A DNA stretch of 64,000 nucleotides from Paenibacillus sp. E222 (GTDB taxonomy: Bacteria; Bacillota; Bacilli; Paenibacillales; Paenibacillaceae). Made by a program: the position numbers and the translations under genes. Location: contig NZ_CP058552.1 in assembly GCF_013401555.1 (NCBI RefSeq), positions 992,001-1,056,000 on the forward strand, in the 5' to 3' direction. The first letter of the stretch is position 1. The number at the start of each line of letters is the position of its first letter. The notes beneath the pieces are model-generated. The model ran no database searches. It was not told where the DNA came from and worked only from the letters and a program-made list of their open reading frames with translations. Shown piece by piece: positions 39,005 through 50,025 of this stretch.

Positions 39005-39829
39005 TTATACATTTAAAGAAAGGAACGAGCGCTGTCGGCCTTCAAAAACGGCTACCTCCGTACAGCCCAGCTCACGCAGGAGCGCCTCGGCCTCAGGCAG
39101 ATAATCGCCCAGCTTCAGCGGATCATGTGCATCGGAGCCAAGGGTCAGCGGAATCCCCAATTGAATGGCCTCCATTAACATCCGGCGACCAGGGAACATC
39201 TCTGCACATGGCTTCGATAATCCTGATGCATTGAGCTCCATGGCACAGCCACTTTTCGCGATAGCTTGCAGCGCTGCATTCTCCAGAGCTATACGCTCTT
39301 CAGTCTGCTCTGGTGCCGGAGTGAAGCCAAAGCGCTTGATTACATCCGTGTGACCCATAATATCGTACATTCCCGTCGCTGCTGCTTTGCTCACAGCATC
39401 ATAGTACTGACGATAAACTTCCAATACGTCTTTCCCTTCCCAATGATGGGTCTGGCGAAAATCCGTAATGTCCCATTCCCCGAGGAAATGAACTGATCCA
39501 ATCACATAGTCCCATGGGTACCGCTCAATAATGGCCCGGATTTCCGTCTCCCAGCCTTCAATATAGTCGCCTTCAAGGCCGACACGTACATCGATCTGAC
39601 CACGGTAGCGCTCCTTCAGAGAGAAACACTCTTCCACGTAACGCGGCAGCTCGTCCATCGGCATGGCCATCTCAGGATAATATTGAGCGGGGTCTACATG
39701 CAGCAAGGGCATGTGATCCGACAGCCCGATCTGCGACAGGCCAATCTCTACCCCACGCTGCACATAAGCCTCCAGCTTGCCAACCGCATGACCACACCGC
39801 TCATGGTGTGTATGATAGTCTATAAGCAC
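39005..39829 (-). CDS. hisJ: histidinol-phosphatase, PHP type
   Basis: 274 residues. PHP-domain metal site HTHHERCGHA at the start, LSDHMPLL, GLEGDYI, GSVHFLG, GHTDVIKRFG and GSDAHDP. Removes phosphate from histidinol phosphate, the last but one step of the pathway. Starts with GTG; its AGGAGG overlaps the hisIE stop region, 11 bases away, so the two genes are coupled. Confidence 0.93.
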   Translation of the reverse strand: MLIDYHTHHERCGHAVGKLEAYVQRGVEIGLSQIGLSDHMPLLHVDPAQYYPEMAMPMDELPRYVEECFSLKERYRGQIDVRVGLEGDYIEGWETEIRAIIERYPWDYVIGSVHFLGEWDITDFRQTHHWEGKDVLEVYRQYYDAVSKAAATGMYDIMGHTDVIKRFGFTPAPEQTEERIALENAALQAIAKSGCAMELNASGLSKPCAEMFPGRRMLMEAIQLGIPLTLGSDAHDPLKLGDYLPEAEALLRELGCTEVAVFEGRQRSFLSLNV

Positions 39830-39840
39830 AGGCTCGCCTC

Positions 39841-40569
39841 CTAATCGCGGCGAGGCCGCTCGTGGCGACGGCTCAACTCTGACATGATGTCATCCAGCGG
39901 CAGCTTGCGCTCTTGCAACAGAACGAGCAAGTGGTACATCAGGTCACTGACCTCAAGACGAAGCTCGTCATTGTCTTTATTTTTGGCGGCGATAATCGTC
40001 TCGGACGCTTCTTCACCGATTTTTTTCAGAATTTTATCAACGCCTTTATCGAACAGGTACGTCGTATATGCGCCTTCCGGACGCTCGCGTTCACGCTCTG
40101 CAATGACTGATTCCAGTTCAGCCAGTACTTCAAAACGACTTTCGGAGCTAGCACTTGAAGTCGCTGCACTAGAATCACTTGAGGTCTGGTCAGCCGATTG
40201 TTCTGGCAAGCCCACGATTTCATTATGGAAACACGTCACCGCTCCGGTGTGGCAAGCAGGACCATTCGGTTTTACCTCAACCAATAAGGTATCGCCGTCA
40301 CAATCGTACTTCACGGAAGTGATTGTCTGTACATTACCTGAAGTTGCACCCTTGTGCCACAGCTCTTGACGCGAGCGCGACCAAAACCACGTTTCACCGG
40401 ATTCCAGTGACAATTTCAGCGATTCCCGATTCATATAAGCCATCATCAGAACTTGACGCGTCTTTGCATCCTGCACAATGGCAGGTACCAAACCATCGCT
40501 CCAGCGAATGTGTTCTACAACCTGCTCCAAGGATAACTGCTCCTTGATCTCATTGCTTACGTTAGTCAC
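39841..40569 (-). CDS. hisIE: bifunctional phosphoribosyl-AMP cyclohydrolase / phosphoribosyl-ATP pyrophosphatase
   Basis: 242 residues. HisI part (to about 130): [27 protein letters not shown] and the zinc segment [10 protein letters not shown]. HisE part (about 150-242): [28 protein letters not shown] Ser-rich linker ([15 protein letters not shown]) joins them. Steps 2 and 3 of histidine synthesis. Overlaps hisF by 8 bases. Confidence 0.95.
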   Translation of the reverse strand: MTNVSNEIKEQLSLEQVVEHIRWSDGLVPAIVQDAKTRQVLMMAYMNRESLKLSLESGETWFWSRSRQELWHKGATSGNVQTITSVKYDCDGDTLLVEVKPNGPACHTGAVTCFHNEIVGLPEQSADQTSSDSSAATSSASSESRFEVLAELESVIAERERERPEGAYTTYLFDKGVDKILKKIGEEASETIIAAKNKDNDELRLEVSDLMYHLLVLLQERKLPLDDIMSELSRRHERPRRD

Positions 40570-41323
40570 GGATCTCCACCCCTTGCTCTCTCAAATGTTG
40601 TTTTAACGCCGGAACGGCGATTTCTTTGTAATGGAATATCGTTGCTGCTAGACCTGCGTCCGCTTTGCCTGTCGTGAACACATCATAGAAATGGGATTCC
40701 TTGCCCGCACCGCCTGAGGCAATGACCGGAATACGTACCGATTCGGATACCGCTGCGGTCAGCTTCAGATCGAATCCGTCCTTCGTTCCGTCCGCATCCA
40801 TGCTTGTCAGCAGAATTTCACCAGCGCCTAAGGTCTCCGCCTGTTTAACCCACTCCAGCGCCTTAATCCCTGAAGGTTTACGTCCACCATGCGTATACAC
40901 TTCCCATTCGCCCCATGCCTCATTATACTTGGCGTCAATTGCAACAACGATACACTGGGAGCCAAAGCGGCGTGCCCCGTCTGCAATCAGCTGAGGATTA
41001 AGCACAGCCGCTGTATTTACCGCAATCTTGTCCGCTCCTGCACGCAGAATGCGCTTCATGTCTTCCACCTTGGAGATCCCTCCACCTACGGTAAAAGGAA
41101 TGGCGATCTCGCCTGCGGTTTGCCGCACCACTTCTTCCATCGTTTCGCGGCCTTCCACAGAAGCGGAGATATCGAGAAACACCAGTTCGTCCGCACCCTC
41201 GCGGTCATACAGCGCCGCCAGCTCCACCGGATCACCCGCATCGCGGAGATTGACGAAGTTAACGCCTTTGACAACCCGGCCGTCCTTTACGTCCAGACAA
41301 GGAATGATTCTTTTTGCCAGCAT
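40562..41323 (-). CDS. hisF: imidazole glycerol phosphate synthase, cyclase subunit
   Basis: 253 residues, TIM barrel. Catalytic Asp in [15 protein letters not shown] and in VVAIDAKYN, phosphate-binding PFTVGGGIS and IASGGAG. Works with HisH, which supplies ammonia. Overlaps hisIE at its 3' end; repeat copy B separates it from hisA. Confidence 0.96.
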   Translation of the reverse strand: MLAKRIIPCLDVKDGRVVKGVNFVNLRDAGDPVELAALYDREGADELVFLDISASVEGRETMEEVVRQTAGEIAIPFTVGGGISKVEDMKRILRAGADKIAVNTAAVLNPQLIADGARRFGSQCIVVAIDAKYNEAWGEWEVYTHGGRKPSGIKALEWVKQAETLGAGEILLTSMDADGTKDGFDLKLTAAVSESVRIPVIASGGAGKESHFYDVFTTGKADAGLAATIFHYKEIAVPALKQHLREQGVEIRD

Positions 41324-41358
41324 GCTCCTCTTCCTCTCTATCCGATTATCGCATACCT

Positions 41359-41547
41359 GTATAAGTTCAACTATAGAACATTCACACTAGTCACTCCGAT
41401 GACAGAACAGCCTTACGATCGCTGTTATCCCCAGATTTCTCGATCCGCTTAAAGGGAAAATTCGGGGATAAAGGTGAACGTTTCATTTCCTCAGGTTATT
41501 TCTATCCTCTCTGTTATCGTGCAAATGTTTATTTGAGCTTATATAGT
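41359..41547. repeat. large imperfect palindromic repeat, copy B
   Basis: Between hisF and hisA. Outer arms (ATAAGTTCAACTATAGAACA left, complement on the right ending in TTATATAG) are inverted repeats of about 27 bp, and the centre has TTATCCCC / GGGGATAA. Closely matches copy C. Confidence 0.75.
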
Positions 41548-41554
41548 ACCGCTA

Positions 41555-42289
41555 TTATTTATTAACCGCGTTCACCGCTTCGGACAGATCAATACTGCCA
41601 GTATACAGTGCTTTTCCTACGATTGCTCCTCCAACACCATCTTCCGCATGCTTGCTTAAACGAAGCAGGTCATCCATAACACTTACGCCCCCGGAAGCAA
41701 TCACTGTACGGCCACTTGCCTTCGCAAGAGACACGATCGCTTCCACGTTAGGACCCTGCATCATGCCATCACGGGAGATGTCTGTGAAGATGAAGGTTTG
41801 GGCACCGAATGCCGCCAGTTCCTTCGCCAGTACCTCGGCCTGAACTTCCGATGTCTCCAGCCATCCACGTGTCGCCACATAGCCATTACGTGCATCGATA
41901 CCAATAGCTACTTTGTCTCCATACCGTCCCAGTACTTCTTCTGTAAAAGCGCGATCTTCAATCGCAGCTGTCCCGATAATCAGACGACTTACACCGAGAC
42001 CCAGCAAACGCTCTACATCAGCCACTGTACGAAGACCTCCCCCCACCTGAACAGGCACGTTCACGGCCGAAGCAATACGTCCGATCAGCTCATCATTCAC
42101 GGGATGACCTGCTTTTGCACCATCCAGATCCACTAGATGAACGTATGTACCACCTTGCTTCTCCCAGGAAAGAGCAACTTGAACCGGGTCATCGTTATAT
42201 ACCGTCTCCTGATTGTAATCTCCCTGCACCAGTCTTACACATTTGCCGTCCCGGATATCAATTGCCGGATATATGATAAAAGATGACAT
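41555..42289 (-). CDS. hisA: phosphoribosylformimino-AICAR-P isomerase
   Basis: 244 residues, TIM barrel. [17 protein letters not shown] with catalytic Asp, [24 protein letters not shown] and IASGGVS. Step 4 of histidine synthesis. The start at 42289 ([11 protein letters not shown]) has GGAGG; the longer frame upstream reads through repeat copy C and is not real. Confidence 0.96.
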   Translation of the reverse strand: MSSFIIYPAIDIRDGKCVRLVQGDYNQETVYNDDPVQVALSWEKQGGTYVHLVDLDGAKAGHPVNDELIGRIASAVNVPVQVGGGLRTVADVERLLGLGVSRLIIGTAAIEDRAFTEEVLGRYGDKVAIGIDARNGYVATRGWLETSEVQAEVLAKELAAFGAQTFIFTDISRDGMMQGPNVEAIVSLAKASGRTVIASGGVSVMDDLLRLSKHAEDGVGGAIVGKALYTGSIDLSEAVNAVNK

Positions 42290-42321
42290 ACAAGGCCTCC
42301 TGAATATATTCATATTTGTCT

Positions 42322-42560
42322 CTATATAAATTGAAACTAAAGAATATTTACACTTGCCACTCCGATGACAGAACAACCTTCCGAGCGCTGTTATCCCCAG
42401 ATTTATTTTGAATCCCTTATTTAAAGGGGAAAAATCCGGGGATAAAGGCGTAGCGTATGATTCCGATGCAGCTTTCTTTCAGAAAACTTTTAGCTCCGCT
42501 TCTTCAGGTTTTTTCTGTCCTCTCCGCTATCGTGTAAATGTTTAGTTCAATTTATATAGA
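42322..42560. repeat. large imperfect palindromic repeat, copy C
   Basis: Fills the hisH-hisA gap. Inverted ends TATATAAATTGAAACTAAAG and its near complement on the right, shared blocks ACTCCGATGACAGAACA and GCTGTTATCCCCAGATTT, central AATCCCTT / AAGGGG-type arms. About 50 bases longer than copy B on the right side. Confidence 0.75.
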
Positions 42561-42635
42561 TTAGATTTTATATAAGTTTAGTTACGTATATTTTATAAGG
42601 ATGAAATTAAAAAATCATATGATCCCGAATTATGG

Positions 42636-43256
42636 TTACGCCTTCGATTCCGTCAATGCCAGGAAGTTTCCAAGCAGCTTCATACCCAGCTCACCGCTCT
42701 TCTCCGGGTGGAACTGCATGCCGAAATTGGAGCCTCTGCCAACAATCGCTGTAACCGGATGTCCGTAATCCGTTACTGCCAATAGATCGCTCTCTACGTC
42801 CGTACGTGCATGATATGAATGGACAAAATAGACATGACTTGCCTCAAGCCCCGCGAATAGCGGATTTTCCGGGTGCAGGAACTGCAAACGATTCCAGCCC
42901 ATATGTGGAACCTTTAATTCTCCCGGTGCGAATCGCACCACTTTACCCGGCAAAATATTCAATCCTTCATGCTCGCCATGCTCCTCACTTGAGCTGAACA
43001 ACAGCTGCATGCCCAGACAGATCCCGAGCAGCGGTGTTGGTCCAGCTGCTGCTTCCTTCACCACAGCGTCCAATCCACTCTCTCGCAAGTGCACCATGGC
43101 ATCGCCAAATGCACCTACACCTGGCAAAATCACACCATCTGCACCAAGAATCGCATCCCGGTCACCTGTGACCAGCGCTTCGTAGCCAAGACGTTCGACC
43201 GCTTTGCCGACGCTGTGCAGGTTCCCCATACCGTAATCGACAATTGCAATCGCCAT
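42636..43256 (-). CDS. hisH: imidazole glycerol phosphate synthase, glutaminase subunit
   Basis: 206 residues, class I glutamine amidotransferase. Start IVDYGMGNLHSV, oxyanion PGVGAFG, nucleophile Cys in GICLGMQLLF, catalytic His-Glu in FGMQFHPEKSG. Gives ammonia to HisF. Follows hisB by 3 bases. Confidence 0.96.
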   Translation of the reverse strand: MAIAIVDYGMGNLHSVGKAVERLGYEALVTGDRDAILGADGVILPGVGAFGDAMVHLRESGLDAVVKEAAAGPTPLLGICLGMQLLFSSSEEHGEHEGLNILPGKVVRFAPGELKVPHMGWNRLQFLHPENPLFAGLEASHVYFVHSYHARTDVESDLLAVTDYGHPVTAIVGRGSNFGMQFHPEKSGELGMKLLGNFLALTESKA

Positions 43257-43259
43257 CGT

Positions 43260-43889
43260 CTACAGCACTCCCTTCGTGGAAGGCACACCTGTTACACGTG
43301 GATCAATCGTTGTTGCCTCATCCAATGCACGTCCCAGTGCTTTGAAGATCGCCTCGATCATGTGATGTGTATTTTGTCCGTAGTGCACGATAACGTGCAA
43401 TGTAATGCGCGCTTCCAGCGCCAGTTTCCACAGGAACTCATGTACCAGCTCTGTTGAGAAGCTGCCCACTTGCTGAGAAGGGTATTGTGCACGGTACTCA
43501 AAGTGAGGGCGGTTGCTGACATCGATGACTACCTGAGCGAGAGCCTCATCCATCGGCACAAATACACTAGCATAACGTTTGATGCCCCGCTTGTCACCCA
43601 ATGCTTCACGAAGAGTCTGTCCCAAACAGATCCCGATATCCTCCACCGTGTGGTGGTCATCAATATCAACATCGCCGCGCGCCTGTACGTTCAGATCGAA
43701 TTGGCCATGCTTTGTGAACAGATCGAGCATATGATTCAGGAAAGGTACGTCCGTTTCAATCTCGGATTCCCCGGTTCCATCTACAGCAAAAGAAAGCTGA
43801 ATGTTCGTTTCATTTGTTTTGCGGTCTACCTCTGCCTGACGTACAGCACCCTTATTCTGAAGGTCCAAACCATTATCCTGCTTATCCAT
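43260..43889 (-). CDS. hisB: imidazoleglycerol-phosphate dehydratase
   Basis: 209 residues. Mn-binding motifs [16 protein letters not shown] and [30 protein letters not shown]. Single-function HisB (no phosphatase domain), in line with a separate hisJ. The first eight bases overlap hisD. Confidence 0.96.
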   Translation of the reverse strand: MDKQDNGLDLQNKGAVRQAEVDRKTNETNIQLSFAVDGTGESEIETDVPFLNHMLDLFTKHGQFDLNVQARGDVDIDDHHTVEDIGICLGQTLREALGDKRGIKRYASVFVPMDEALAQVVIDVSNRPHFEYRAQYPSQQVGSFSTELVHEFLWKLALEARITLHVIVHYGQNTHHMIEAIFKALGRALDEATTIDPRVTGVPSTKGVL

Positions 43890-45186
43890 TATCCGATTCC
43901 GCCTTTCCTTCCTGTTCTAACCGTACAGCGATCGCACGGGCGTGTCCTTCGAACCCTTCATTCCGGGCAAGCTCTATAATAGCCGCTCCATTTTGGAACA
44001 GCGCTTCCTTGCTGTAATAGATCAAACTCGATTTTTTGATAAAATCATCCACGTCCACAGGTGAACTGAAACGGGCCGTTCCATTTGTCGGAATGATGTG
44101 ATTCGGTCCGGCAAAATAATCCCCTACCGGCTCCGAGCTATACGGGCCGAGGAAGATTGCTCCAGCATTCTCGATCCGGCCAGCGTAAGCCATCGGCTCC
44201 TGCACCATGATCTCCAGATGCTCCGGTGCGAGCCGGTTCACCACATCGATTCCCTCATCGATGGAATCGACCACAATAATCGCGCCATGCTGCTCCACGG
44301 AAGCAGCAGCGATATCGCGCCGCGGCAGCACTTCCAGCTGCTGCTGCACTTCGGCCTGCACGGCTTCCGCCAGCACGGCCGAGGTCGTGACGAGAATGGC
44401 CGATGCCATCTCGTCATGCTCCGCCTGCGACAACAGGTCTGCGGCGACATACACCGGATTCGCCGTATCATCGGCGAGCACCACAATCTCACTCGGCCCG
44501 GCGATACTATCGATATCGACTGCGCCGTACACCTCGCGCTTCGCGAGCGCCACGTAAATATTGCCCGGTCCACAGATCTTGTCGACCGGGGCAATACTCT
44601 CCGTGCCGTAAGCGAGGGCGGCGATCGCCTGAGCGCCGCCAACCCGGTACATCTCGCTCACGCCTGCTTCCGCAGCAGCCACGAGAATGTACGGGTTAAT
44701 GCCTTCGCCGCCGTTTGTTGACGGCGGCGTCACCATAACAATCTCCGGCACGCCAGCCACCTGTGCCGGTATCACATTCATCAGCACCGACGAAGGGTAC
44801 GCTGCTTTGCCGCCAGGTACATACACGCCGACCCGCTTCAGCGGCCGGATCACCTGGCCCAGCAGACTGCCGTCCGGCTGCCAATCCATCCATGAGTTGC
44901 GTTTCTGCTTCTCATGAAACGCACGAATGTTCGCGGCGGCCTGACGGATCGCCGTCACGAAGGAAGGCTCCACGGCTGCATAAGCCGCCTGCAGCTCTTC
45001 CTGCGGCACGCGCAGATCAGCAGCCGTCAGCTTCGTGCGATCAAGCTGCTCTGTGTAACGCAGCAGTGCCGCATCTCCTTCCCGGCGAATGTCGCTGACA
45101 ATGCGCCGTACCGCTTCATTTTGCTCCGTTGTACCGTATTCGACTTCCCGCTTCAGATCAAACTCCCGTGCAGGTACAATTTTCAT
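43882..45186 (-). CDS. hisD: histidinol dehydrogenase
   Basis: 434 residues. Zn-dependent, last two oxidations to histidine. Visible: [58 protein letters not shown] with zinc-ligating Gln and His, [18 protein letters not shown]. Locally GC-richer than neighbours around 44250-45050. GGGAGG precedes the ATG. 142 bp after hisG. Confidence 0.96.
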   Translation of the reverse strand: MKIVPAREFDLKREVEYGTTEQNEAVRRIVSDIRREGDAALLRYTEQLDRTKLTAADLRVPQEELQAAYAAVEPSFVTAIRQAAANIRAFHEKQKRNSWMDWQPDGSLLGQVIRPLKRVGVYVPGGKAAYPSSVLMNVIPAQVAGVPEIVMVTPPSTNGGEGINPYILVAAAEAGVSEMYRVGGAQAIAALAYGTESIAPVDKICGPGNIYVALAKREVYGAVDIDSIAGPSEIVVLADDTANPVYVAADLLSQAEHDEMASAILVTTSAVLAEAVQAEVQQQLEVLPRRDIAAASVEQHGAIIVVDSIDEGIDVVNRLAPEHLEIMVQEPMAYAGRIENAGAIFLGPYSSEPVGDYFAGPNHIIPTNGTARFSSPVDVDDFIKKSSLIYYSKEALFQNGAAIIELARNEGFEGHARAIAVRLEQEGKAESDNG

Positions 45187-45328
45187 GCGTACATCCTCCC
45201 TGTCCGTCCTAGTAATGCCTGTGAAATTTTAATTTCTTTAATACCACTAATGCCCATATGTCCTATATGATCAATTGCAGATGAATGAACTCATTCCACC
45301 GTGCAAGATACATTCTTATACGCCGCAT

Positions 45329-45988
45329 TTACCCCCGATAAATTCCTGCCGACACCTCATTCGAGGCTGGAATAACCTGCTGGAGAGCATCGCATAATGC
45401 CTGAATCCGTGCGTTCTTCATCCGATAGCTGACCCGATTGGCAATAAGGCGGCTTGTAATATCCAGAATACCCGTCATCTCCACGAGTCCGTTCTCACGC
45501 AGCGTCTGACCCGTCTCTACCAGATCGACAATCCGGTCAGCCAGACCGATCAGTGGCGCCAGTTCGATGGAACCGTTCAGTTTGATCACTTCCACCTGCT
45601 GTCCTTGCTCGCGGAAATACTGGGAGGCAATCCTCGGGTACTTTGTTGCAACCCGCTGCTGAATGCCAGGCGTCCAGTCCGGTAGTCCAATAACAGACAT
45701 GCGACACTGTGCGATTCCCAGGTTCAACAATTCGTATACGTCCCGATTTTCCTCAAGCAGAACGTCTTTACCCACTATACCAATATCCGCTACTCCATAC
45801 TCCACATACGTTGGCACGTCTACAGGCTTCGCCATGATGAACTCCATTCCCGCTTCCGGCACTTCGATAACCAATTTGCGCGTATCGTCCACGTCTACCG
45901 GAATATCAAGCCCTGCTTCGCGGAACAGTTTGGAGGCTTTCTTATAGATTCGGCCCTTCGGCATAGCTACCTTCAAAATATCCGACAT
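45329..45988 (-). CDS. hisG: ATP phosphoribosyltransferase, short form
   Basis: 219 residues. First committed step of histidine synthesis. Short HisG lacks the C-terminal regulatory domain and needs HisZ. Visible: [27 protein letters not shown] and the PRPP site [16 protein letters not shown]. Start at 45988 ([12 protein letters not shown]) has AGGAGGAGG upstream and lies 1 base past the hisZ stop. Confidence 0.96.
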   Translation of the reverse strand: MSDILKVAMPKGRIYKKASKLFREAGLDIPVDVDDTRKLVIEVPEAGMEFIMAKPVDVPTYVEYGVADIGIVGKDVLLEENRDVYELLNLGIAQCRMSVIGLPDWTPGIQQRVATKYPRIASQYFREQGQQVEVIKLNGSIELAPLIGLADRIVDLVETGQTLRENGLVEMTGILDITSRLIANRVSYRMKNARIQALCDALQQVIPASNEVSAGIYRG

Positions 45989-45989
45989 C

Positions 45990-47204
45990 TCAGCGTCCTC
46001 CTCCTTCTTCAGATGCGAACGTGATAACCTGTTCATTCTGAATCGTCTTCCCACCAGTTATGGCACCAACTTTTGTTACACTTACCTCTGCCTCATCTTC
46101 CGAAAGCAGAGACGTGACTACATTTTGACCGATGCTGCGTAGTCTCGCCGCCTCCGTTAGAGCCTCTGCCCGGCGTTCCGAAGTATATTGAATAAGGACA
46201 GGCTTCTTCTCTTCCATCGTAATTCCATGAACACCATCGATAATCCGGTTTGTTTTGAGTGCAAACCCTGTAGCCGGTAATGAACGGCCAAACTGCTGTA
46301 ACAGATTATCATATCGTCCACCGCTGCATACCGGGGATCCTAGCTCTGCCGCATACCCTTCAAACGTCATGCCTGTATAATAGGAGAAATCACCAATCAT
46401 CGTCAGATCAATCAATACATGCTCAGAGACACCATACGCTTCCAACACCTCGAATACTGCACAGAGATGCGCAATGGACTGTGCTGCTTCAGTACTTGAA
46501 CTCAGCTCTGCTGCGTGTGTACATACTTCTTTACCGCCACGCAGACGCAAAATGGCTTCAAGCTGCTCCTTCAGTTTCGGTTCTAGATTCAATGCTTCAA
46601 TGGATTGGCGATAGCCGACATAATCACGTCCCAGCAATCCTTCTTTCAACTGTTCCTGTTGTACCGTTTGACCCGGAATGACTTCTTCCAGTAATCCGTT
46701 CAGAAATCCCATATGACCCATCGCAATTTTAAAGGAAGATACACCCGCTGCCTGCAAAGAAGCGATCGCAAGTGCTACAACTTCTGCATCTGCTTCCGGC
46801 GAATCATCACCGACAAGCTCTACACCCGTTTGGAAAAATTCTGCCTCACGCCCCGCTTCCTCTTCAATGGAACGAAACACATTTGCATGATAGGACAGAC
46901 GCAGAGGAAGCTGCTCATCCTTCAATAGAGAAGAGACCACCCGTGCAATCGGAGCTGTCAGATCTGATCTTAGTACCAGCGTAGTCCCGCGACTGTTCAA
47001 TAATTTAAACAGCTTGCGATCCGATGTGGAACTCGCTACACCTACGGTATCGTAGTATTCAATCGTTGGCGTAATGATTTGACGGTAACCCCAGCGTTCC
47101 ATGCATTCCAGTACATTCCGCTCAATGGTTCGCAGCTTGGTCACCACATGTGGTGTATAGTCACGAAAACCTGTCGGTTTTTCAAAGCCTTTTGGTTTGG
47201 ACAT
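45990..47204 (-). CDS. hisZ: ATP phosphoribosyltransferase regulatory subunit
   Basis: 404 residues, class II histidyl-tRNA-synthetase paralogue. [35 protein letters not shown] and [12 protein letters not shown] are visible, but it is shorter than HisS and paired with a short HisG, so it is HisZ. Binds HisG and confers histidine feedback. First gene of the operon. Confidence 0.95.
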   Translation of the reverse strand: MSKPKGFEKPTGFRDYTPHVVTKLRTIERNVLECMERWGYRQIITPTIEYYDTVGVASSTSDRKLFKLLNSRGTTLVLRSDLTAPIARVVSSLLKDEQLPLRLSYHANVFRSIEEEAGREAEFFQTGVELVGDDSPEADAEVVALAIASLQAAGVSSFKIAMGHMGFLNGLLEEVIPGQTVQQEQLKEGLLGRDYVGYRQSIEALNLEPKLKEQLEAILRLRGGKEVCTHAAELSSSTEAAQSIAHLCAVFEVLEAYGVSEHVLIDLTMIGDFSYYTGMTFEGYAAELGSPVCSGGRYDNLLQQFGRSLPATGFALKTNRIIDGVHGITMEEKKPVLIQYTSERRAEALTEAARLRSIGQNVVTSLLSEDEAEVSVTKVGAITGGKTIQNEQVITFASEEGGGR

Positions 47205-47228
47205 TGGTATTATTCACCCCGAGTCAGT

Positions 47229-47258
47229 AATTTAAGATTGGTAGACGTTCTATTTCAA
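47229..47258 (-). promoter_or_regulatory. candidate his operon promoter
   Basis: -35 TTGAAA (47258-47253), 18 bp, -10 TAAATT (47234-47229), 25 bases before hisZ. I looked for a T-box antiterminator sequence in 47205-47542 and saw none. Nothing else is visible in that stretch. Confidence 0.4.
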
Positions 47259-47542
47259 CAGGATTTATGTAGTGTAAATCCCCGTTCTATCTTGTAACCT
47301 GAATTCTTATCGTTGCTGCCAGGCAGCTTTCAGAAAATGTTTAGTACATGTTCATTGATGCTTAACTATACTTAACTTCTGTCCTATTTCTTTAACATGG
47401 TAAAGTGCTAACAAACTAAAGGATATGGGATATGATAACATGAATGACCATCCATCGTCAACAATACAGCCCCTTTGAGGTGCTTGTACTACATCCTCCA
47501 ATTTGATGCCATTTCTAAACATGAATCTAATTATCTGTATAC

Positions 47543-47569
47543 GAAAAAAGCTGCCATCAGCAGCTTTCT
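47543..47569 (-). terminator. terminator after yvoF
   Basis: Minus-strand stem AAAGCTGC / GCAGCTTT followed by six T. It separates the hprK-lgt-ppaX-yvoF unit from the his promoter. Confidence 0.75.
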
Positions 47570-47686
47570 TACTCCAGTCGTTCGACTTATTGCTCTTCCC
47601 TGACTGAACCATTCAGGTTAATTTTCGTCCGTGTATTCTTTGTGATAATCTTTTCTAATATATCCGCAGGCCGTCTCCCAAAATCA

Positions 47687-48208
47687 TTACTCATCAGCCT
47701 TTATGACAATCTCCTCTGCTGAAGCATTGGAGCGAGACAGATCACGAAGTGGATTCCCGCCTACAAAAGCTCCCGGAGCTACATCCTTATGAACGACTGC
47801 ACCTGCAGCTACAACCGCACCGTCTCCGATGGTCACACCCGGCAGGATGGTTGAATTTGCACCGATCAGTACATTTTCCCCGATAATTACCTCACCGAGT
47901 CTGTACTCTTTAATAAGATACTCGTGAGCCAGGATCGTGGTGTTGTAACCAATGACGGAATTTTCGCCTACCGTAATTTTCTCCGGAAAGAAAACATCAA
48001 CCATCACCATCAATCCAAACGCCGTATGTTTACCCACCTTCATGCCAAGCATGCGACGATAGATCCAGTTCTTGACCGATAGAATCGGACAGTACCGTGA
48101 CAACTGAATCCAGATAAAATTGCGCACGCCTTTCCACGGACTCACAGTCTTATAGATATGCCAAAGTGCGTTATGGCCTTCTACGGGATAGCGGGTTACT
48201 TTTCTCAT
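47687..48208 (-). CDS. yvoF: acyltransferase of the left-handed beta-helix family
   Basis: 173 residues. Hexapeptide repeats after residue 80 ([48 protein letters not shown]), ending with [14 protein letters not shown]. Probable O-acetyltransferase. The symbol follows synteny with B. subtilis hprK-lgt-ppaX-yvoF. Overlaps ppaX by 4 bases (ATGA). Acceptor unknown. Confidence 0.85.
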   Translation of the reverse strand: MRKVTRYPVEGHNALWHIYKTVSPWKGVRNFIWIQLSRYCPILSVKNWIYRRMLGMKVGKHTAFGLMVMVDVFFPEKITVGENSVIGYNTTILAHEYLIKEYRLGEVIIGENVLIGANSTILPGVTIGDGAVVAAGAVVHKDVAPGAFVGGNPLRDLSRSNASAEEIVIKADE

Positions 48209-48855
48209 GAACGTTCCGTTTCAATCAGCTTAAGCAAGTCCTTCATGTCGTGCAAAATGTAATCCGGGTTATATCCGCTTAATACGGTCTCTCCCTTAAG
48301 GGACCAGGCTACGCCTGCCGCAAGCGCACCCGCATTCTGTGCCGATTGAATATCGACTGGGCTGTCACCCACCATCAATGTTTTGGACGGATCTGCACCC
48401 AACTCTTCGATCGCCTTCAGGACCGGTTCAGCATGCGGTTTGGGATTGGTTACATCGGTAACTGTCACAATCGATTTCATATACTTCAACAGGTCGAAAC
48501 GCTCCAGCACCTTAAGAGTAGATGGACGAATCTTTGTCGTGACAACACCCATCACGATTCCTGCCTCATGAAGAGCTTCAATGACCTCAATTACGTGAGG
48601 AAACGGCTGAACCATCGCCTCATGATGAACGTCGTTGTATGCCCGATATCCTTTGACATACTCCGCAACGTCCTCTTTCCCAGAGAACGTACGCATCTGA
48701 TTCTCCAGTGTTCCCCCCATATGAGGAATGATCTGTTCGCGTGTCCAAGGGGTGGATAACTGCAAATCCTCCATTACATGAAGGAAAGAGTTAATAATTA
48801 ACTCATTCGTATCAATAATCGTTCCATCCAGATCAAACAAAACCGTGTCAATCAT
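48205..48855 (-). CDS. ppaX: pyrophosphatase PpaX
   Basis: 216 residues, HAD superfamily. Nucleophile motif [14 protein letters not shown], motif II VVTTK, motif III with NPKPHAEPV, motif [14 protein letters not shown]. In Bacillus it hydrolyses the pyrophosphate made when HprK/P dephosphorylates HPr, so its linkage to hprK is functional. AAGGAG precedes the ATG. Confidence 0.92.
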   Translation of the reverse strand: MIDTVLFDLDGTIIDTNELIINSFLHVMEDLQLSTPWTREQIIPHMGGTLENQMRTFSGKEDVAEYVKGYRAYNDVHHEAMVQPFPHVIEVIEALHEAGIVMGVVTTKIRPSTLKVLERFDLLKYMKSIVTVTDVTNPKPHAEPVLKAIEELGADPSKTLMVGDSPVDIQSAQNAGALAAGVAWSLKGETVLSGYNPDYILHDMKDLLKLIETERS

Positions 48856-48861
48856 GTTGCA

Positions 48862-49899
48862 TTACTCCTTTTTCTCTTCAGCTTGCTTCAGATCCTCTTT
48901 GGTCGAGACTGGAGTTACCGTGTCCTCTTTACCTGCAACCGGGCCTGTGTGCACCATATCATCCGATGATTCTGAAGGAACCTTGGAAGATACAATCGGA
49001 TCACTATAACGTACATTTGCCTTGCCTGTCATTCTTCTCACGACGATGAAGACTACCGCAACAATAATGATCCCAATAGCCAGCAGCTGCGAAATTCTTA
49101 CGTTACCATAGGCTGGATCAAGATATCCTTGCTCGAAGCCCATAGCTGTCATCGGTGACCATAATCCATTAACCATGGAGGCAACCCATTGAGGAGCCTG
49201 GAATCCCAGACTGTCGGTACGCAGCGCTTCGATAAAGAAACGACCGATCGAGTACCAGATAAAATAGGACATAAACAGCTCACCAGCACGCAGAAACTTC
49301 TGACGACGAAGCACCAGCAAGATGACCAAACCAACAAGACTCCACATCGATTCATACAAAAATGCAGGATGATGGAATACACCTTCCACATTCATCTGAT
49401 TAACGATAAAGTCTGGCAAATGAAGCTTGTCTCTCAAAAATGATTCTTCTACAGGACCACCATAGGCCTCTTGGTTTACAAAGTTACCCCAGCGTCCGAT
49501 CATTTGTCCAACGATCAATCCAGGTGCACAGATGTCGGCCATGCGCCAGAAATTATACCCTTTACGACGGAAGAAAATGACTGCACATATGATTGCACCA
49601 ATCAGTGCGCCATATATGGCGATACCACCATTCCATATTTTAAAGACATCCCACAAATTATCCTTATAATCGTCCCATCGAAATGCCACGTAGTATATGC
49701 GGGCACCGATAATGGCAGAAGGCACACCAAGCAGAACCATGTCCATGAACACTTCCTGCGGAATGTTATACCGTTTGCCTTCCCGGATGACAAGCAGCAA
49801 ACCTACAAGTGCCGCTGTACCGAGTATAAGCCCGTACCAGTGAACCTTTAACGCTCCGATGGAGAACGCAATCGGGTTCAACAGTAATAATGTATCCAT
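48862..49899 (-). CDS. lgt: prolipoprotein diacylglyceryl transferase
   Basis: 345 residues, seven membrane segments. Lgt signature GRWGNFVNQEAYGGP, HPAFLYES and IWYSIGRFFIEALR. Adds diacylglycerol to the lipobox Cys of prolipoproteins, such as those at 1079 and 33336. The last 60 residues are a charged cytoplasmic tail rich in Glu and Ser, longer than average. AGGAG precedes the ATG. Confidence 0.95.
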   Translation of the reverse strand: MDTLLLLNPIAFSIGALKVHWYGLILGTAALVGLLLVIREGKRYNIPQEVFMDMVLLGVPSAIIGARIYYVAFRWDDYKDNLWDVFKIWNGGIAIYGALIGAIICAVIFFRRKGYNFWRMADICAPGLIVGQMIGRWGNFVNQEAYGGPVEESFLRDKLHLPDFIVNQMNVEGVFHHPAFLYESMWSLVGLVILLVLRRQKFLRAGELFMSYFIWYSIGRFFIEALRTDSLGFQAPQWVASMVNGLWSPMTAMGFEQGYLDPAYGNVRISQLLAIGIIIVAVVFIVVRRMTGKANVRYSDPIVSSKVPSESSDDMVHTGPVAGKEDTVTPVSTKEDLKQAEEKKE

Positions 49900-50025
49900 T
49901 CATTCACACTCCTATAAATTGACTCATTCACAAGCATGACCAATTGCTGCATGTCTCCACCACTCTATACAGAAGTAGAACACATCATCAATTGGCCTTT
50001 AATCATATAATAGGTCCTTCTCTTC

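Noticed and set aside
41555..42376. Longer hisA start at 42376
   Set aside because: The extra 29 codons run through the right edge of repeat copy C and lack a ribosome site; ATG at 42289 has GGAGG.
47205..47542. Possible T-box leader for the his operon
   Set aside because: No antiterminator AGGGTGGNACC-type sequence on the minus strand and no terminator close to hisZ.
47352..47612. 86-codon minus-strand ORF upstream of hisZ
   Set aside because: It contains the yvoF terminator hairpin, and no good ribosome site or homologue-like motif is visible.
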